Source: Alphaproteobacteria bacterium
GTDB taxonomy: Bacteria; Pseudomonadota; Alphaproteobacteria; CAAHEQ01; UBA3637
DNA: 21,913 nucleotides
Assembly (NCBI GenBank): GCA_017555325.1
Contig: JAFZGR010000094.1
Location: 1-21,913 of the forward strand
Direction of reading: 5' to 3'
Under the pieces are notes generated by a model. The model searched no databases. It saw nothing but the letters and a program-made list of their open reading frames with translations, and had not been told where the DNA came from. Position 1 is the stretch's first letter. The number at the start of each line of letters is the position of its first letter. The translations under genes were made by a program, and so were the position numbers. Below are positions 14,435 to 21,824 of this stretch, in pieces.

Positions 14435-15013
14435 ATGTATGAACAATTAGAAGAAGTTAAAAAATCTTGTTTAAATTGTCAAAAATGTGCATTGGGGGCA
14501 TTACGAAATAATGTTGTGTTTTCAGATGGTATTCCAAATTCAAAATTAATGTTAATCGGAGAAGCTCCCGGATTTAATGAAGATATGCAGGGAAAACCAT
14601 TTGTCGGACGTGCAGGTCAATTATTGGATAAAATTTTTGAATCTGTCGGATTTTCCAGAGAGAAAGATGTGTATATTTGTAATACCATCAAATGTCGTCC
14701 ACCGGAAAATCGTGATCCTTTACCGGATGAAAAAGAAGCTTGTCGTGCTTATTTGGATAAGCAGATTGAAATATTAAAACCTCGTATTATTTTGCTTTGC
14801 GGAAAAGTAGCTTTAACTTCCTTTTTACCACACTTGAATGTGGGTATTACAAAGGTGAGAGGGCAGTGGTTTGAGGGACCTTACGGTGCAAAAATGATGC
14901 CGATTTTTCATCCGTCATATTTGTTAAGAAATCCGATTGCCCGACCGGGTTCGCCGAAGGCACTCATGTGGGAAGATATTAAAAATATTCGCAAAGCATA
15001 TGATGCTTTGTAA
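14435..15013 (+). CDS. Uracil-DNA glycosylase, family 4 (iron-sulfur)
   Basis: A 192-residue family 4 uracil-DNA glycosylase, which removes uracil from DNA to start base-excision repair. Motif 1 is GEAPGFNED (42-50), followed by GKPFVGRAGQLLD. Motif 2 is HPSYLLR (159-165). Cysteines for the 4Fe-4S cluster are visible as C15-x2-C18 and C87-x15-C103. The ATG at 14435 has AAGGAG 7 bases upstream. An upstream in-frame GTG at 14405 lacks a site. The gene is convergent with the cysteine-rich gene, with only 13 bases between the stops and no terminator hairpin visible there. Confidence 0.93.
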   Translation: MYEQLEEVKKSCLNCQKCALGALRNNVVFSDGIPNSKLMLIGEAPGFNEDMQGKPFVGRAGQLLDKIFESVGFSREKDVYICNTIKCRPPENRDPLPDEKEACRAYLDKQIEILKPRIILLCGKVALTSFLPHLNVGITKVRGQWFEGPYGAKMMPIFHPSYLLRNPIARPGSPKALMWEDIKNIRKAYDAL

Positions 15014-15026
15014 TGAATTTTTTCTT

Positions 15027-16841
15027 TTATTTTGGAATACAATATAATTTTTCTCCATCTTGGGAAATATCCCCATTTGCATTTTTACAAAGTTGTTGTG
15101 ATGTGATATCTATACCGATTTCATTATCTATAGTTGAAATACCTGTTCGGCATTCACCGGAGATATCTTGCCAATCACCGTCTTCACAGATTAGTACACA
15201 CGCATAAGTATTTGTACCTGTTTGCATCACTCTGTGATTGGAACAAGATGTACATAATTGTTTTGAATCAGTTAAATCTGCAATTGCAACAGCTGTTTCC
15301 GTGTTGCAAGAAATACATCTATTATTTATTGATAAGAATGTAATTGTTTGTTCACAACCAGCTTTAATACAATAGGAATCGTCCGTAAATCGTCGTAAAT
15401 CACCACAAGATTCACATTGTTTTTGTGTTGTTTTATAAGCGGCATCAGAGGTACACGAACGACATTTCCAATCGTTATCTCGATAAAGTATTCCGATTCC
15501 TGCCGGATAGTTGGGAAAATTATCCGGATCCGGACTGTCACTATTACAAACACCATATGTGCCGGGTTTATACAATATACATTTATTATCAATGTACATA
15601 CGTTTATTTTTTATGCAATTATTTTCGCAAAGCTCTTTTGAATCAACTTTGTAATGTGGATATGTCATACTGCTACATGGCTCACAAGAGTTGATGGCAA
15701 AACGGAATGTTTCACTTGGACACGTTGTTAATGAACAGTAACGGGCTTCGGAACCACCGGTTAATGAATATGTTTTTGTTGCGGTACTGCAATTTGCACA
15801 CATATCTGTAAAAATTTGGGAGGGCGGGTATCCGCTTGACCATTGAGTTCCTAAATCAGTGCATTTTTTACATTCGCCGTTATCTCCTCGTTGTACATAA
15901 CCTTCTCCACAATCATTATAACAATATAACTTGTTTTCTCTTTCATCAATCCATCTTTTTTTTACATCTGTATATCCCTGTTCCTCATTGGCGATATTAC
16001 ATTTTGTGCAACCGGAGGCTTCATCACTTTCAATTTCAATAGGACCTTGTGTATCACAGGAGCGACAAATTTTATTTTTATCCATAACATATCCGGCTGG
16101 GCAGACTTCTAAATCTAATACACAATTTCCATTAACGTATTTTCTATTTGGGTTTCCTTTTTCATCTTTACAAGCATTACATAAGTTAATTCCATCAACG
16201 GAGCAATCACCTGTTCCGTTAATACATAAAGATACAACTTTCGGAGATGAACAAGGATAACAGACTCCTGTACTGCTGACAAATTCATTTGTACTACATT
16301 TTGTTGTGCAAAAAGGATTTAGATTTGATATCCGATGTATTGTTTTTCCGGGGCAAGCCGAACATTCATTTTGCCAAGCCTGTTTTAATTCATCGGGAAT
16401 CGTTTGTTTGTACATTTGAGCCCCGTAATTATCAAAACACATAGGCCATTTATCGCTATAACAATCAGAATTATCTTGTTTGTTAATTTCACACGAACGA
16501 CAAATACCATCAGCTTTAAAATAACCAGTTGGACAGTTTTTTAAAACACATTTATTGTTTCCGTATAGTATGCGATTGCTACATGATTGACACAAAGAGC
16601 GAGATTGTTCATCATCTGGTATTGTTAAAATAGCCCAGTTTCCGTATGTTTCTAAATCTGTTTGTACGTGAATTCGTCCGGAATTAGATACTTTTTCAGA
16701 AGTTCCCGAACAAGGTAAACAATCGTATTGTGTTGTTAAAAATTCCTTACCTCTGATACAAGTTGAAGCACAATATGTTGTTCGGTTGTCATTTTTACCG
16801 GTTTCGGCAATGCGTTTACCATTATTACAGGCTTGACACAT
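15027..16841 (-). CDS. Cysteine-rich repeat ORF, probably the -1 frame extension of the upstream prepilin-like gene
   Basis: A 604-codon ORF whose product has about 59 cysteines, mostly in pairs spaced C-x2-C. An irregular repeat recurs: CxxC, a short linker often holding R or N, then C-x(4-5)-C, a G-Y/F segment and a new CxxC (for example NKCVLKNCPTGYF then GICRSC, and GNCVLDLEVCPAGY then KICRSC). It has no signal peptide or membrane segment and no good ribosome site before the first ATG at 16841. Standing alone it would be a disulfide-type protein stuck in the cytoplasm. The frame stays open upstream to 16901, through the A-run where the prepilin-like gene ends, and the repeat pattern continues across that junction. 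The best reading is that this is the C-terminal part of that protein. No enzymatic motif is seen. A surface or adhesive role is an inference. Confidence 0.75.
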   Translation of the reverse strand: MCQACNNGKRIAETGKNDNRTTYCASTCIRGKEFLTTQYDCLPCSGTSEKVSNSGRIHVQTDLETYGNWAILTIPDDEQSRSLCQSCSNRILYGNNKCVLKNCPTGYFKADGICRSCEINKQDNSDCYSDKWPMCFDNYGAQMYKQTIPDELKQAWQNECSACPGKTIHRISNLNPFCTTKCSTNEFVSSTGVCYPCSSPKVVSLCINGTGDCSVDGINLCNACKDEKGNPNRKYVNGNCVLDLEVCPAGYVMDKNKICRSCDTQGPIEIESDEASGCTKCNIANEEQGYTDVKKRWIDERENKLYCYNDCGEGYVQRGDNGECKKCTDLGTQWSSGYPPSQIFTDMCANCSTATKTYSLTGGSEARYCSLTTCPSETFRFAINSCEPCSSMTYPHYKVDSKELCENNCIKNKRMYIDNKCILYKPGTYGVCNSDSPDPDNFPNYPAGIGILYRDNDWKCRSCTSDAAYKTTQKQCESCGDLRRFTDDSYCIKAGCEQTITFLSINNRCISCNTETAVAIADLTDSKQLCTSCSNHRVMQTGTNTYACVLICEDGDWQDISGECRTGISTIDNEIGIDITSQQLCKNANGDISQDGEKLYCIPK

Positions 16842-16864
16842 TTCAATTCCACTGTGAGAGTCTT

Positions 16865-17731
16865 TTATTTCAATATTTCCGATTTTTTTTCGAAAATTCC
16901 GTCATTATTATCTGCATTTTGAAGTATTATATTTGCATTAAATGTACATTGTATACAGGAACCGTTTGCGGCACGATATTCTTTACCAAACTTATCACCC
17001 TCTCCGCATGTTTGTGGGAGTTCAACGCATTTATGTGTTGTTGGTTCACATACTTGATTTTGATTTAGACAATCTGTATTTACCAAACATTCAACGCAAA
17101 TACCGTCATTATTGTTTTCTAAGCAAAAGGGTGTATTGGTATCACTACATTTATTATGACAAATCATATCATCTTCACAGGTAGCAGTGCCACATGCTTG
17201 GGAGCAATCTGTGTCTTCAATACAATATTGAGAATTTTCTAAATTTTCTGAATTAATGAATGATATAAAAACTATTTGATTACTGGATTCGACTTCTGTA
17301 CAAAGATTTGAATTGTTATCATGTTTGATATTATTGACTTGAATAAATTGCAAACCCTGAATAATTTGATTTAATTTCATATTCAAAACTTGTTTACAAA
17401 CATTTTGAGGTATGTTTTCTACAATAATTTTAAATGCAACATCAGGGTGTGTCGTTATGCGGATGGGGTATCCTGTTTGTGTTGTATTACTCCATTCGGG
17501 AAAATCGGATTTGTCTGTATTGTTCTCTGTTTCTGGCAGCGGAATATTTTGAAATCTATGATAAATATCAGATGCACATGCATTAACTTCTCCGACAATA
17601 TCATTTGCCTGATATTTTTCCATAGCATATTTGTATCCTGCTATGGCTGTTACACTTAATACACCGACAACAGCCAAAACACCCAATATTTCTACCATTG
17701 AACGACCAAATTCGTTAACTTTGTTTTGCAT
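16865..17731 (-). CDS. Type IV prepilin-like protein with cysteine-rich tail
   Basis: In the zero frame a 288-residue protein. It begins with a 9-residue leader ending in Gly, then RSMVEILGVLAVVG and a hydrophobic helix to about residue 31. Gly9 before the cut and Glu at mature position 5 are the class signature of prepilins. The helix continues as an amphipathic stretch (YAMEKYQANDIVGEVN), then a pilin-like head (about 45-155). From about residue 160 the sequence becomes cysteine-rich (18 Cys in all), with motifs such as CSQACGTATC and CVEC. The last codons run into a frameshift-prone A-run. AAAGGAG lies 7 bases before the ATG. A prepilin peptidase would be needed and is not in the window. 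It is the only prepilin here, so it is the natural candidate substrate of the PilN-PilR machine 7 kb away. It is large for a major pilin, so a minor or tip pilin is more likely. Confidence 0.82.
   Translation of the reverse strand: MQNKVNEFGRSMVEILGVLAVVGVLSVTAIAGYKYAMEKYQANDIVGEVNACASDIYHRFQNIPLPETENNTDKSDFPEWSNTTQTGYPIRITTHPDVAFKIIVENIPQNVCKQVLNMKLNQIIQGLQFIQVNNIKHDNNSNLCTEVESSNQIVFISFINSENLENSQYCIEDTDCSQACGTATCEDDMICHNKCSDTNTPFCLENNNDGICVECLVNTDCLNQNQVCEPTTHKCVELPQTCGEGDKFGKEYRAANGSCIQCTFNANIILQNADNNDGIFEKKSEILK
16883..16890 (-). other. Candidate frameshift site: run of eight A with slippery A AAA AAA
   Basis: In mRNA sense the prepilin-like gene reads TTC GAA AAA AAA TCG. The last A of GAA plus two AAA codons is a perfect -1 slippery heptamer (16889-16883). 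A -1 shift continues as ATC GGA AAT ATT and leads without a stop into the 604-codon cysteine-rich ORF. The unshifted frame stops at TAA 16865-16867, five codons on. No strong downstream stem-loop is visible, and upstream there is only a weak GACGGA. Transcriptional slippage, a phase-variable tract or an assembly error of one A would have the same effect. Confidence 0.6.
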
Positions 17732-17753
17732 AATCTTCTCCTTTATAACCTCA

Positions 17754-17772
17754 TACTCATAAAATGAGTATA
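17754..17772. promoter_or_regulatory. Perfect inverted repeat upstream of the prepilin-like gene (possible operator)
   Basis: ATACTCAT-AAA-ATGAGTAT is a perfect 8-base dyad with a 3-base spacer, 22 bases before the ATG and just upstream of the ribosome site. Next to it, AAAAAGG-A-CCTTTTT (17776-17790) is a second near-palindrome. I found no convincing -35/-10 pair for this gene. The half-site ATACTCA recurs at 17978-17984, ahead of the decayed repressor gene. Confidence 0.45.
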
Positions 17773-18030
17773 ATAAAAAGGACCTTTTTTTCCCGATTCA
17801 AAATAGGGTAATCGAATTTTTAAGAAAATGAAAGATTGTTATTTTAATTGAATAGTTTATTTAAAATCAAAAAAAAATGCTAAATAGTGAAAAAAAGTGT
17901 TGTAATTATACGTTCGTTTTTTTTCAGATAGAACAAGAAAACTTTATATTTTATTAAAAGATGATACAATAGTTTTGATACTCAAATATATGATGCATTT
18001 GCTTCTTTTTGTTGAATGAATGGAAAAAAA

Positions 18031-18260
18031 ATGAATAATTTTCTTGCTTATCCATAATTTATGGAAAGAAGATTTAACACAAGAAAAACTTGCTAAACAG
18101 ACAAGTGCTTCGACACTTTCAATTAGCAATATGAAATGAGGCAAACATTTTCCCTCGGTTAAAAATTTAAATAAACTAATCACAACATTTGAATTGAAAA
18201 ATCAATTAAACGCGCTCTCATTATTTTTAATATCTTCTTTGGGAAAACAAAAATATTGTC
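18031..18260 (+). pseudogene. Decayed XRE-family helix-turn-helix regulator
   Basis: The plus strand between the prepilin-like and Sel1 genes holds a recognisable HTH_3 domain in the frame 18056 onward: NLWKEDLTQEKLAKQTSAS, then LSISNMK, a TGA stop (18137-18139), then GKHFPSVKNLNKLITTFEL. This follows the XRE pattern LTQEELA...ISNIExGKxFPSxxTLxKL closely. The stop falls where Arg is common, consistent with CGA to TGA. A likely original start, ATG 18031 (MNNFLAY), is in another frame and meets TAA at 18055, so there is also a one-base indel near 18050. The two lesions make it a pseudogene. The rest of the 529-base gap (17773-18030) shows no other gene. Confidence 0.65.
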
Positions 18261-19655
18261 TTAAAACAGATTTAAAACATCTTTTGCCGGATTTTCTTTT
18301 TTCCCTTTTGTCTGATACTCCAGAATTAATTTTTCTCCTTGTGCTCTTTCTTCAGGTGTCACTTCGGCCTCTACAATTTCCAAAGCATTCTGAATTGTTA
18401 ATTTAAGTGTATCAGCAGAATTATTTTGAGCAATTTTTAACCAAGCATAACATTGAGACGGTCTGGCAGAATCAACTCCTCGTCCTTCGCAATAAGCTTT
18501 TGCTAATTGGTATTGTGCATAAGCATCTCCTCCTTCGGCACCTTTTTTATACCAATTAACAGCTTCCGAAACATTTTGGAAACGAGAACGTAGTAAATCT
18601 CCATAATAAGCATATGCTTGAATATCCCCTTTGTCCACAGCAGCTGTAATTGCTTTCTCAATAGGAACAAAATTTTTCGTAATACTTGCTTTCACAATCA
18701 TATCCGGTTTTATACCGTATTTTCTTCCATCCGTTAATAAAACTTCTCCTTGTGCTAACATGGCTTGAACAGCTTCCGGATCATTAAATCCGGGGATAAT
18801 TGGGGTCGGAATTAATAATAAATCAGCTGTAGGAACGGATTTTTCTGGTGGAATAGGACGCCATTCACGTGCTGCACGTTGTTTTGATAATAAAATTTCT
18901 TTTTTCTTGATTTTCTTTTCAAGTTCGTTGCGTTTTTTTAAGGCATCTTCCCCAATTTCATCTGAATTATATGCGGCAATAATACTATACCAACGATATG
19001 CTTCCGGAATGTTTCGTATTGCCGATTCATTTAATCGAATATCTGCAAGCATTTTTTGGGCAACTACATATCCCTGATGTGCAGCACGAGCCATCCATTT
19101 GACGGCATTCTCCAAATCACGTGGTATACCTTTTCCTGATAAATATAACAATGCTACTTTATATTGTGATTTAGCATCACCTTTTAGTGCCCCCATTAAA
19201 TAGAAACCAAAAGCATTTTTATAGTCTTTTTCAACCCATTCACCTTTTTCATAAAATGATCCCAATTGATAAAGTGCATTTGGTTGTCCGGCATATGCGG
19301 CTCGTTTTAAATATTTTAATCCTAATTCAAAATTTTCATCATTTTGATCGGTTGCATCTTTTAATAAAATTTCAGCTAACTCGTAAGCAGCATCGATATT
19401 GTAGGCATTTTCTGCCCGTTGATAATATTCTACCGCTTTTGTTTCGTTTTTTTCAACACCAAGTCCTTGTGCATACATCTTACCCAAATAATAAGCAGCT
19501 GTTGCATCTCCTTCATCTGCTAAATATGAAAATTCAGCAAATGCCTGATCATACTTTTTGATTTCAAATGCCGTTAAAGCATCACTTAATCCTGCAAAGA
19601 CAGGGGTTACCCATAATGCAACACTTAATACCGTTCCTAAAATTGCTGATTTCAT
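18261..19655 (-). CDS. Secreted Sel1-repeat protein
   Basis: A 464-residue protein with a signal peptide (about 1-21, ending VFA) and a run of Sel1-like (TPR-related) repeats. The clearest units are AAYYLGKMYAQGLGVEKN with KAVEYYQRA (about 53-85), ALYQLGSFYEKGEWVEKD with AFGFYLMGALKGD (about 127-160), SQYKVALLYLSGKGIPRD with AVKWMARAAHQG (about 163-196), and a C-terminal pair ending in AQYQLAKAYCEGRGVD and CYAWLKIAQ (about 375-420). A Lys-rich linker with KKIKKKE lies in the middle. Such proteins are periplasmic protein-interaction scaffolds, and the partner cannot be told. An AAAGGAG site precedes the start. It has its own promoter overlapping the end of the NlpD-like gene and is probably not tied to the prepilin-like gene downstream. 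Confidence 0.88.
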   Translation of the reverse strand: MKSAILGTVLSVALWVTPVFAGLSDALTAFEIKKYDQAFAEFSYLADEGDATAAYYLGKMYAQGLGVEKNETKAVEYYQRAENAYNIDAAYELAEILLKDATDQNDENFELGLKYLKRAAYAGQPNALYQLGSFYEKGEWVEKDYKNAFGFYLMGALKGDAKSQYKVALLYLSGKGIPRDLENAVKWMARAAHQGYVVAQKMLADIRLNESAIRNIPEAYRWYSIIAAYNSDEIGEDALKKRNELEKKIKKKEILLSKQRAAREWRPIPPEKSVPTADLLLIPTPIIPGFNDPEAVQAMLAQGEVLLTDGRKYGIKPDMIVKASITKNFVPIEKAITAAVDKGDIQAYAYYGDLLRSRFQNVSEAVNWYKKGAEGGDAYAQYQLAKAYCEGRGVDSARPSQCYAWLKIAQNNSADTLKLTIQNALEIVEAEVTPEERAQGEKLILEYQTKGKKENPAKDVLNLF

Positions 19656-19686
19656 TTTTTATCTCCTTTAAAATTTATTTCTTTAT

Positions 19687-19715
19687 TTTATATCATATTA
19701 TTTTGTTATTGTAAA
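19687..19715 (-). promoter_or_regulatory. Promoter of the Sel1-repeat gene
   Basis: On the minus strand TTTACA (19710-19715), a 17-base spacer and TATAAA (19687-19692), each 5 of 6 to consensus. The -35 overlaps the stop codon of the NlpD-like gene. The start codon is 32 bases downstream of the -10. Confidence 0.55.
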
Positions 19716-20605
19716 TAAGTTTTCGGATTAACAACTTTAGTTTTATATCGAATTTCAAAATGCAACTGTGGCGTGGTCACATTTCCGGTTTTCCCGATAG
19801 TGGCAATTTTTTGACCTTTTTTAACTTTTTGATCTTTTTTAACATAAATTTTATCGTTATGAGCATAAGCCGTCATCCAACCGTTACTGTGCCGAATTAA
19901 AATTAAATTTCCGTATCCTTTTAACTGATTACCGGCGTATCCGATTGTGCCGGCATCTGCCGCAACAACAGGAGTTCCTTTTTTTGCGGCAATATTTATA
20001 CCATCATTTTGCATAGATTTTTGGGATGACCCGAATGAAGAAATAATTTTTCCTTTTACCGGCCACATAAATCGTTTTTTTGATTGTGAACGGGGTACAT
20101 TTGCCGTTTTTGTGATTGAAACAGTTCTCTTTTTCTGTTGAATCACTTTTTTCTGTTTTGTTTGAACTTTATTTTGAGTTATCGCCTTCTTTTTACCGCT
20201 ATTGATGTTGTTAACAGGTTGAGTTGTATTGTTGACTTTTAAAATTTGCCCAACACTTAGTGTATAAGGTTCACTTAAATTATTCATACGAGATAAGGCA
20301 CTAATGTTCATATCGTATTTTCGTGAAATACTATATAACGTATCCCCTTTTTGAACGGTGTGTGTCTGTGCCTGTGGAATACGTAATTTTTGTCCAATAT
20401 ATAAGTTGTATGGGGCTTTTAAATTATTTTCTTCAATTAAATCTCTTAATGAAATATCATTTTTACGAGCCAATGCGTATAGTGTATCTCCTTTATGAAC
20501 ATATAAGTATGTTCCGTCAGAATGATATGAAGGAGATAGTAAAATACTGCTACATCCCGATAAAAACAAGAAAAATAAAACAAAAAAATACTTTAAACGG
20601 TACAT
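19706..20605 (-). CDS. nlpD: NlpD-like lipoprotein: two LysM domains and a degenerate LytM (M23) domain
   Basis: From the ATG at 20605 the product has 299 residues with a lipoprotein signal and lipobox LSG-C at Cys18. Two LysM domains follow (about 33-78 and 81-125), both with KGDTLY, then a basic linker (about 135-178) and an M23 domain (183-297). The zinc ligands of active M23 enzymes are changed: Asn200 and Asn204 stand in H-x3-D, and Gln280 replaces the first His of H-x-H. The text GNQLKGYGNLILIRHS and YAHND closely resembles E. coli NlpD, which activates amidases that split the septum and is itself inactive. An in-frame ATG at 20650 is possible but lies 15 bases past a terminator and lacks a ribosome site. 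The start at 20605 has AAGG at an unusually long spacing, so the start is uncertain. Confidence 0.85.
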   Translation of the reverse strand: MYRLKYFFVLFFLFLSGCSSILLSPSYHSDGTYLYVHKGDTLYALARKNDISLRDLIEENNLKAPYNLYIGQKLRIPQAQTHTVQKGDTLYSISRKYDMNISALSRMNNLSEPYTLSVGQILKVNNTTQPVNNINSGKKKAITQNKVQTKQKKVIQQKKRTVSITKTANVPRSQSKKRFMWPVKGKIISSFGSSQKSMQNDGINIAAKKGTPVVAADAGTIGYAGNQLKGYGNLILIRHSNGWMTAYAHNDKIYVKKDQKVKKGQKIATIGKTGNVTTPQLHFEIRYKTKVVNPKTYLQ

Positions 20606-20664
20606 ATTTTTGTCATACCTTGTTTTATGAAAAAAATCAAGCTTTTTCATACTTTACAATGTTT

Positions 20665-20696
20665 AAAAAAAGACACCGTTTAAAAGTGTCTTTTTT
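20665..20696 (-). terminator. Intrinsic terminator after the DsbA-like gene
   Basis: AAAAAAGACAC and GTGTCTTTTTT form an 11-base stem with a 9-base loop, between the end of the DsbA-like gene and the start of the NlpD-like gene. It separates the two transcription units. Confidence 0.8.
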
Positions 20697-20718
20697 CTGA
20701 ATAAATATATTTTTCTTT

Positions 20719-21693
20719 TTATTGATTTGATTCGATAACCATTTGTTCAAATTTTTCTCCGATTAATGCTCCCGGATTAGATTTTCCGTTTACAATTAAA
20801 TACGGAACTCCTATAATTTTTAATTCTTCGGATAATTTTTTGTTTTCCGTTAATTGATTTCGAATTTCCATACTGTTTGCATCGCTTTCTAATTGATGGA
20901 TGTCCATTCCTAATTTTTTAGCAATTTGCAATAATTTTGATTTATCCAACTTACCGGATGCATTTATCACTTCTTCATGCATTTGTGTAAGTTTTCCTTG
21001 TTTTTTCGAAGCCATTACAAAACGGGAGATAATGGCACTGCTTTCTCCAAAAATCGGAGTATCAATTAAAACCAATCGGACATTTGGAATTGTTCCCTCT
21101 TTAAATGCTTTTTGGAATGCTTGGCTTGTTCTTTTGCACCATCCGCAATTATAATCAAAAAACTTAACGATGATGTATGAGCCATTCGGATTGCCTAAAG
21201 AATAAACTGTTTTTCTTTCAAGAATTTGTGCAACAATTTCTTCGTTTGGCCGTCCATTTGTTTTTGGTGTTGGTTTGGGATGCTGTGATTCTGCAATTTC
21301 TCGTTCAATTTCGGCACGAATTTCGCGTTTAATTTGTTCTTTTTCTTTTATTTCCTGTTCATGTTTTTTATGTGATGGTTTTTCTTGTTCAGAGACATCA
21401 TGGAAATTATAATAATTGTCTGAAGGTGTTGTTGTGCTGTTTATTTTATTCAACAACACAAAATAAATCACAATAGAACCAATTAAACAGCCAAAAATAA
21501 AGACAGATATTATTTTAATCAAATCATTCGCTTGTTGAAGATTGTTTGTGTTCGAAATATTTGAAGCAACATTATTAATTGTTTCAGTTTTAATTTTTTG
21601 ATTGTCTTGTTGCGGTTTTGTTGTTTTTCGTTGCACAACTACTGTGTCATTTTTGTTATTTCGTATAACACTTGTTGTTTTTTTTTCACTCAT
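20719..21693 (-). CDS. Membrane-anchored DsbA-like thiol oxidoreductase
   Basis: A 324-residue bitopic protein. A polar cytoplasmic N-terminus (1-58) leads to one transmembrane helix (about 60-81). A charged coiled-coil stalk follows (about 100-136, rich in Glu, Lys, Arg), then a thioredoxin-fold domain of the DsbA/Com1 type (about 150-322). The active site is C183-G-W-C186 in FFDYNCGWCKR. The cis-proline loop is GVPY (295-298). Periplasmic proteins of this type form, reduce or shuffle disulfides. CGWC is commoner in DsbA/DsbC-like alphaproteobacterial proteins than the classical CPHC, so direction cannot be told. AGGAG lies 7 bases before the ATG. A TTGATT-17-TAAAGT pair upstream is a possible but weak promoter. 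Terminators on both sides mark a single-gene unit. The nearby cysteine-rich prepilin-like protein is a plausible substrate by inference only. Confidence 0.87.
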   Translation of the reverse strand: MSEKKTTSVIRNNKNDTVVVQRKTTKPQQDNQKIKTETINNVASNISNTNNLQQANDLIKIISVFIFGCLIGSIVIYFVLLNKINSTTTPSDNYYNFHDVSEQEKPSHKKHEQEIKEKEQIKREIRAEIEREIAESQHPKPTPKTNGRPNEEIVAQILERKTVYSLGNPNGSYIIVKFFDYNCGWCKRTSQAFQKAFKEGTIPNVRLVLIDTPIFGESSAIISRFVMASKKQGKLTQMHEEVINASGKLDKSKLLQIAKKLGMDIHQLESDANSMEIRNQLTENKKLSEELKIIGVPYLIVNGKSNPGALIGEKFEQMVIESNQ

Positions 21694-21777
21694 TGCAGTC
21701 TCCTAACAGTTAAACAAATTAAGTTCACTTTATATCCCTTTTCAATGGAAATCAACATAATCGTGTATTTTTTATAA

Positions 21778-21810
21778 AAAAAAGAGTTATCGGGCAGATA
21801 ACTCTTTTTT
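21778..21810 (-). terminator. Strong intrinsic terminator, bidirectional shape
   Basis: AAAAAAGAGTTATC and GATAACTCTTTTTT form a perfect 14-base stem with the 5-base loop GGGCA. It follows the partial outer-membrane protein gene and precedes the DsbA-like gene. Confidence 0.9.
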
Positions 21811-21824
21811 GTAAGGTATATTCA

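Noticed and set aside
15013..16260. Several plus-strand ORFs opposite the cysteine-rich gene
   Set aside because: They are antisense shadows with skewed composition (runs of Ile, Tyr, His, Phe), no ribosome sites and no recognisable domains.
18137..18139. TGA in the XRE gene as a recoded tryptophan codon
   Set aside because: zapA and the ymdB-type gene end at TGA with normal family lengths, so UGA works as a stop here. The frame also needs a separate indel to reach its start.
17944..18183. Minus-strand ORF of 79 codons in the gap upstream of the prepilin-like gene
   Set aside because: It is the antisense of the decayed XRE gene, whose protein pattern is clear on the plus strand. It has no ribosome site and an implausible composition.
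20605..20650. TTGATT-17-TATGAC as a promoter for the NlpD-like gene
   Set aside because: Spacing is good, but it would place the transcript start almost at the ATG, and the -10 is weak. It is kept only as a remote possibility.
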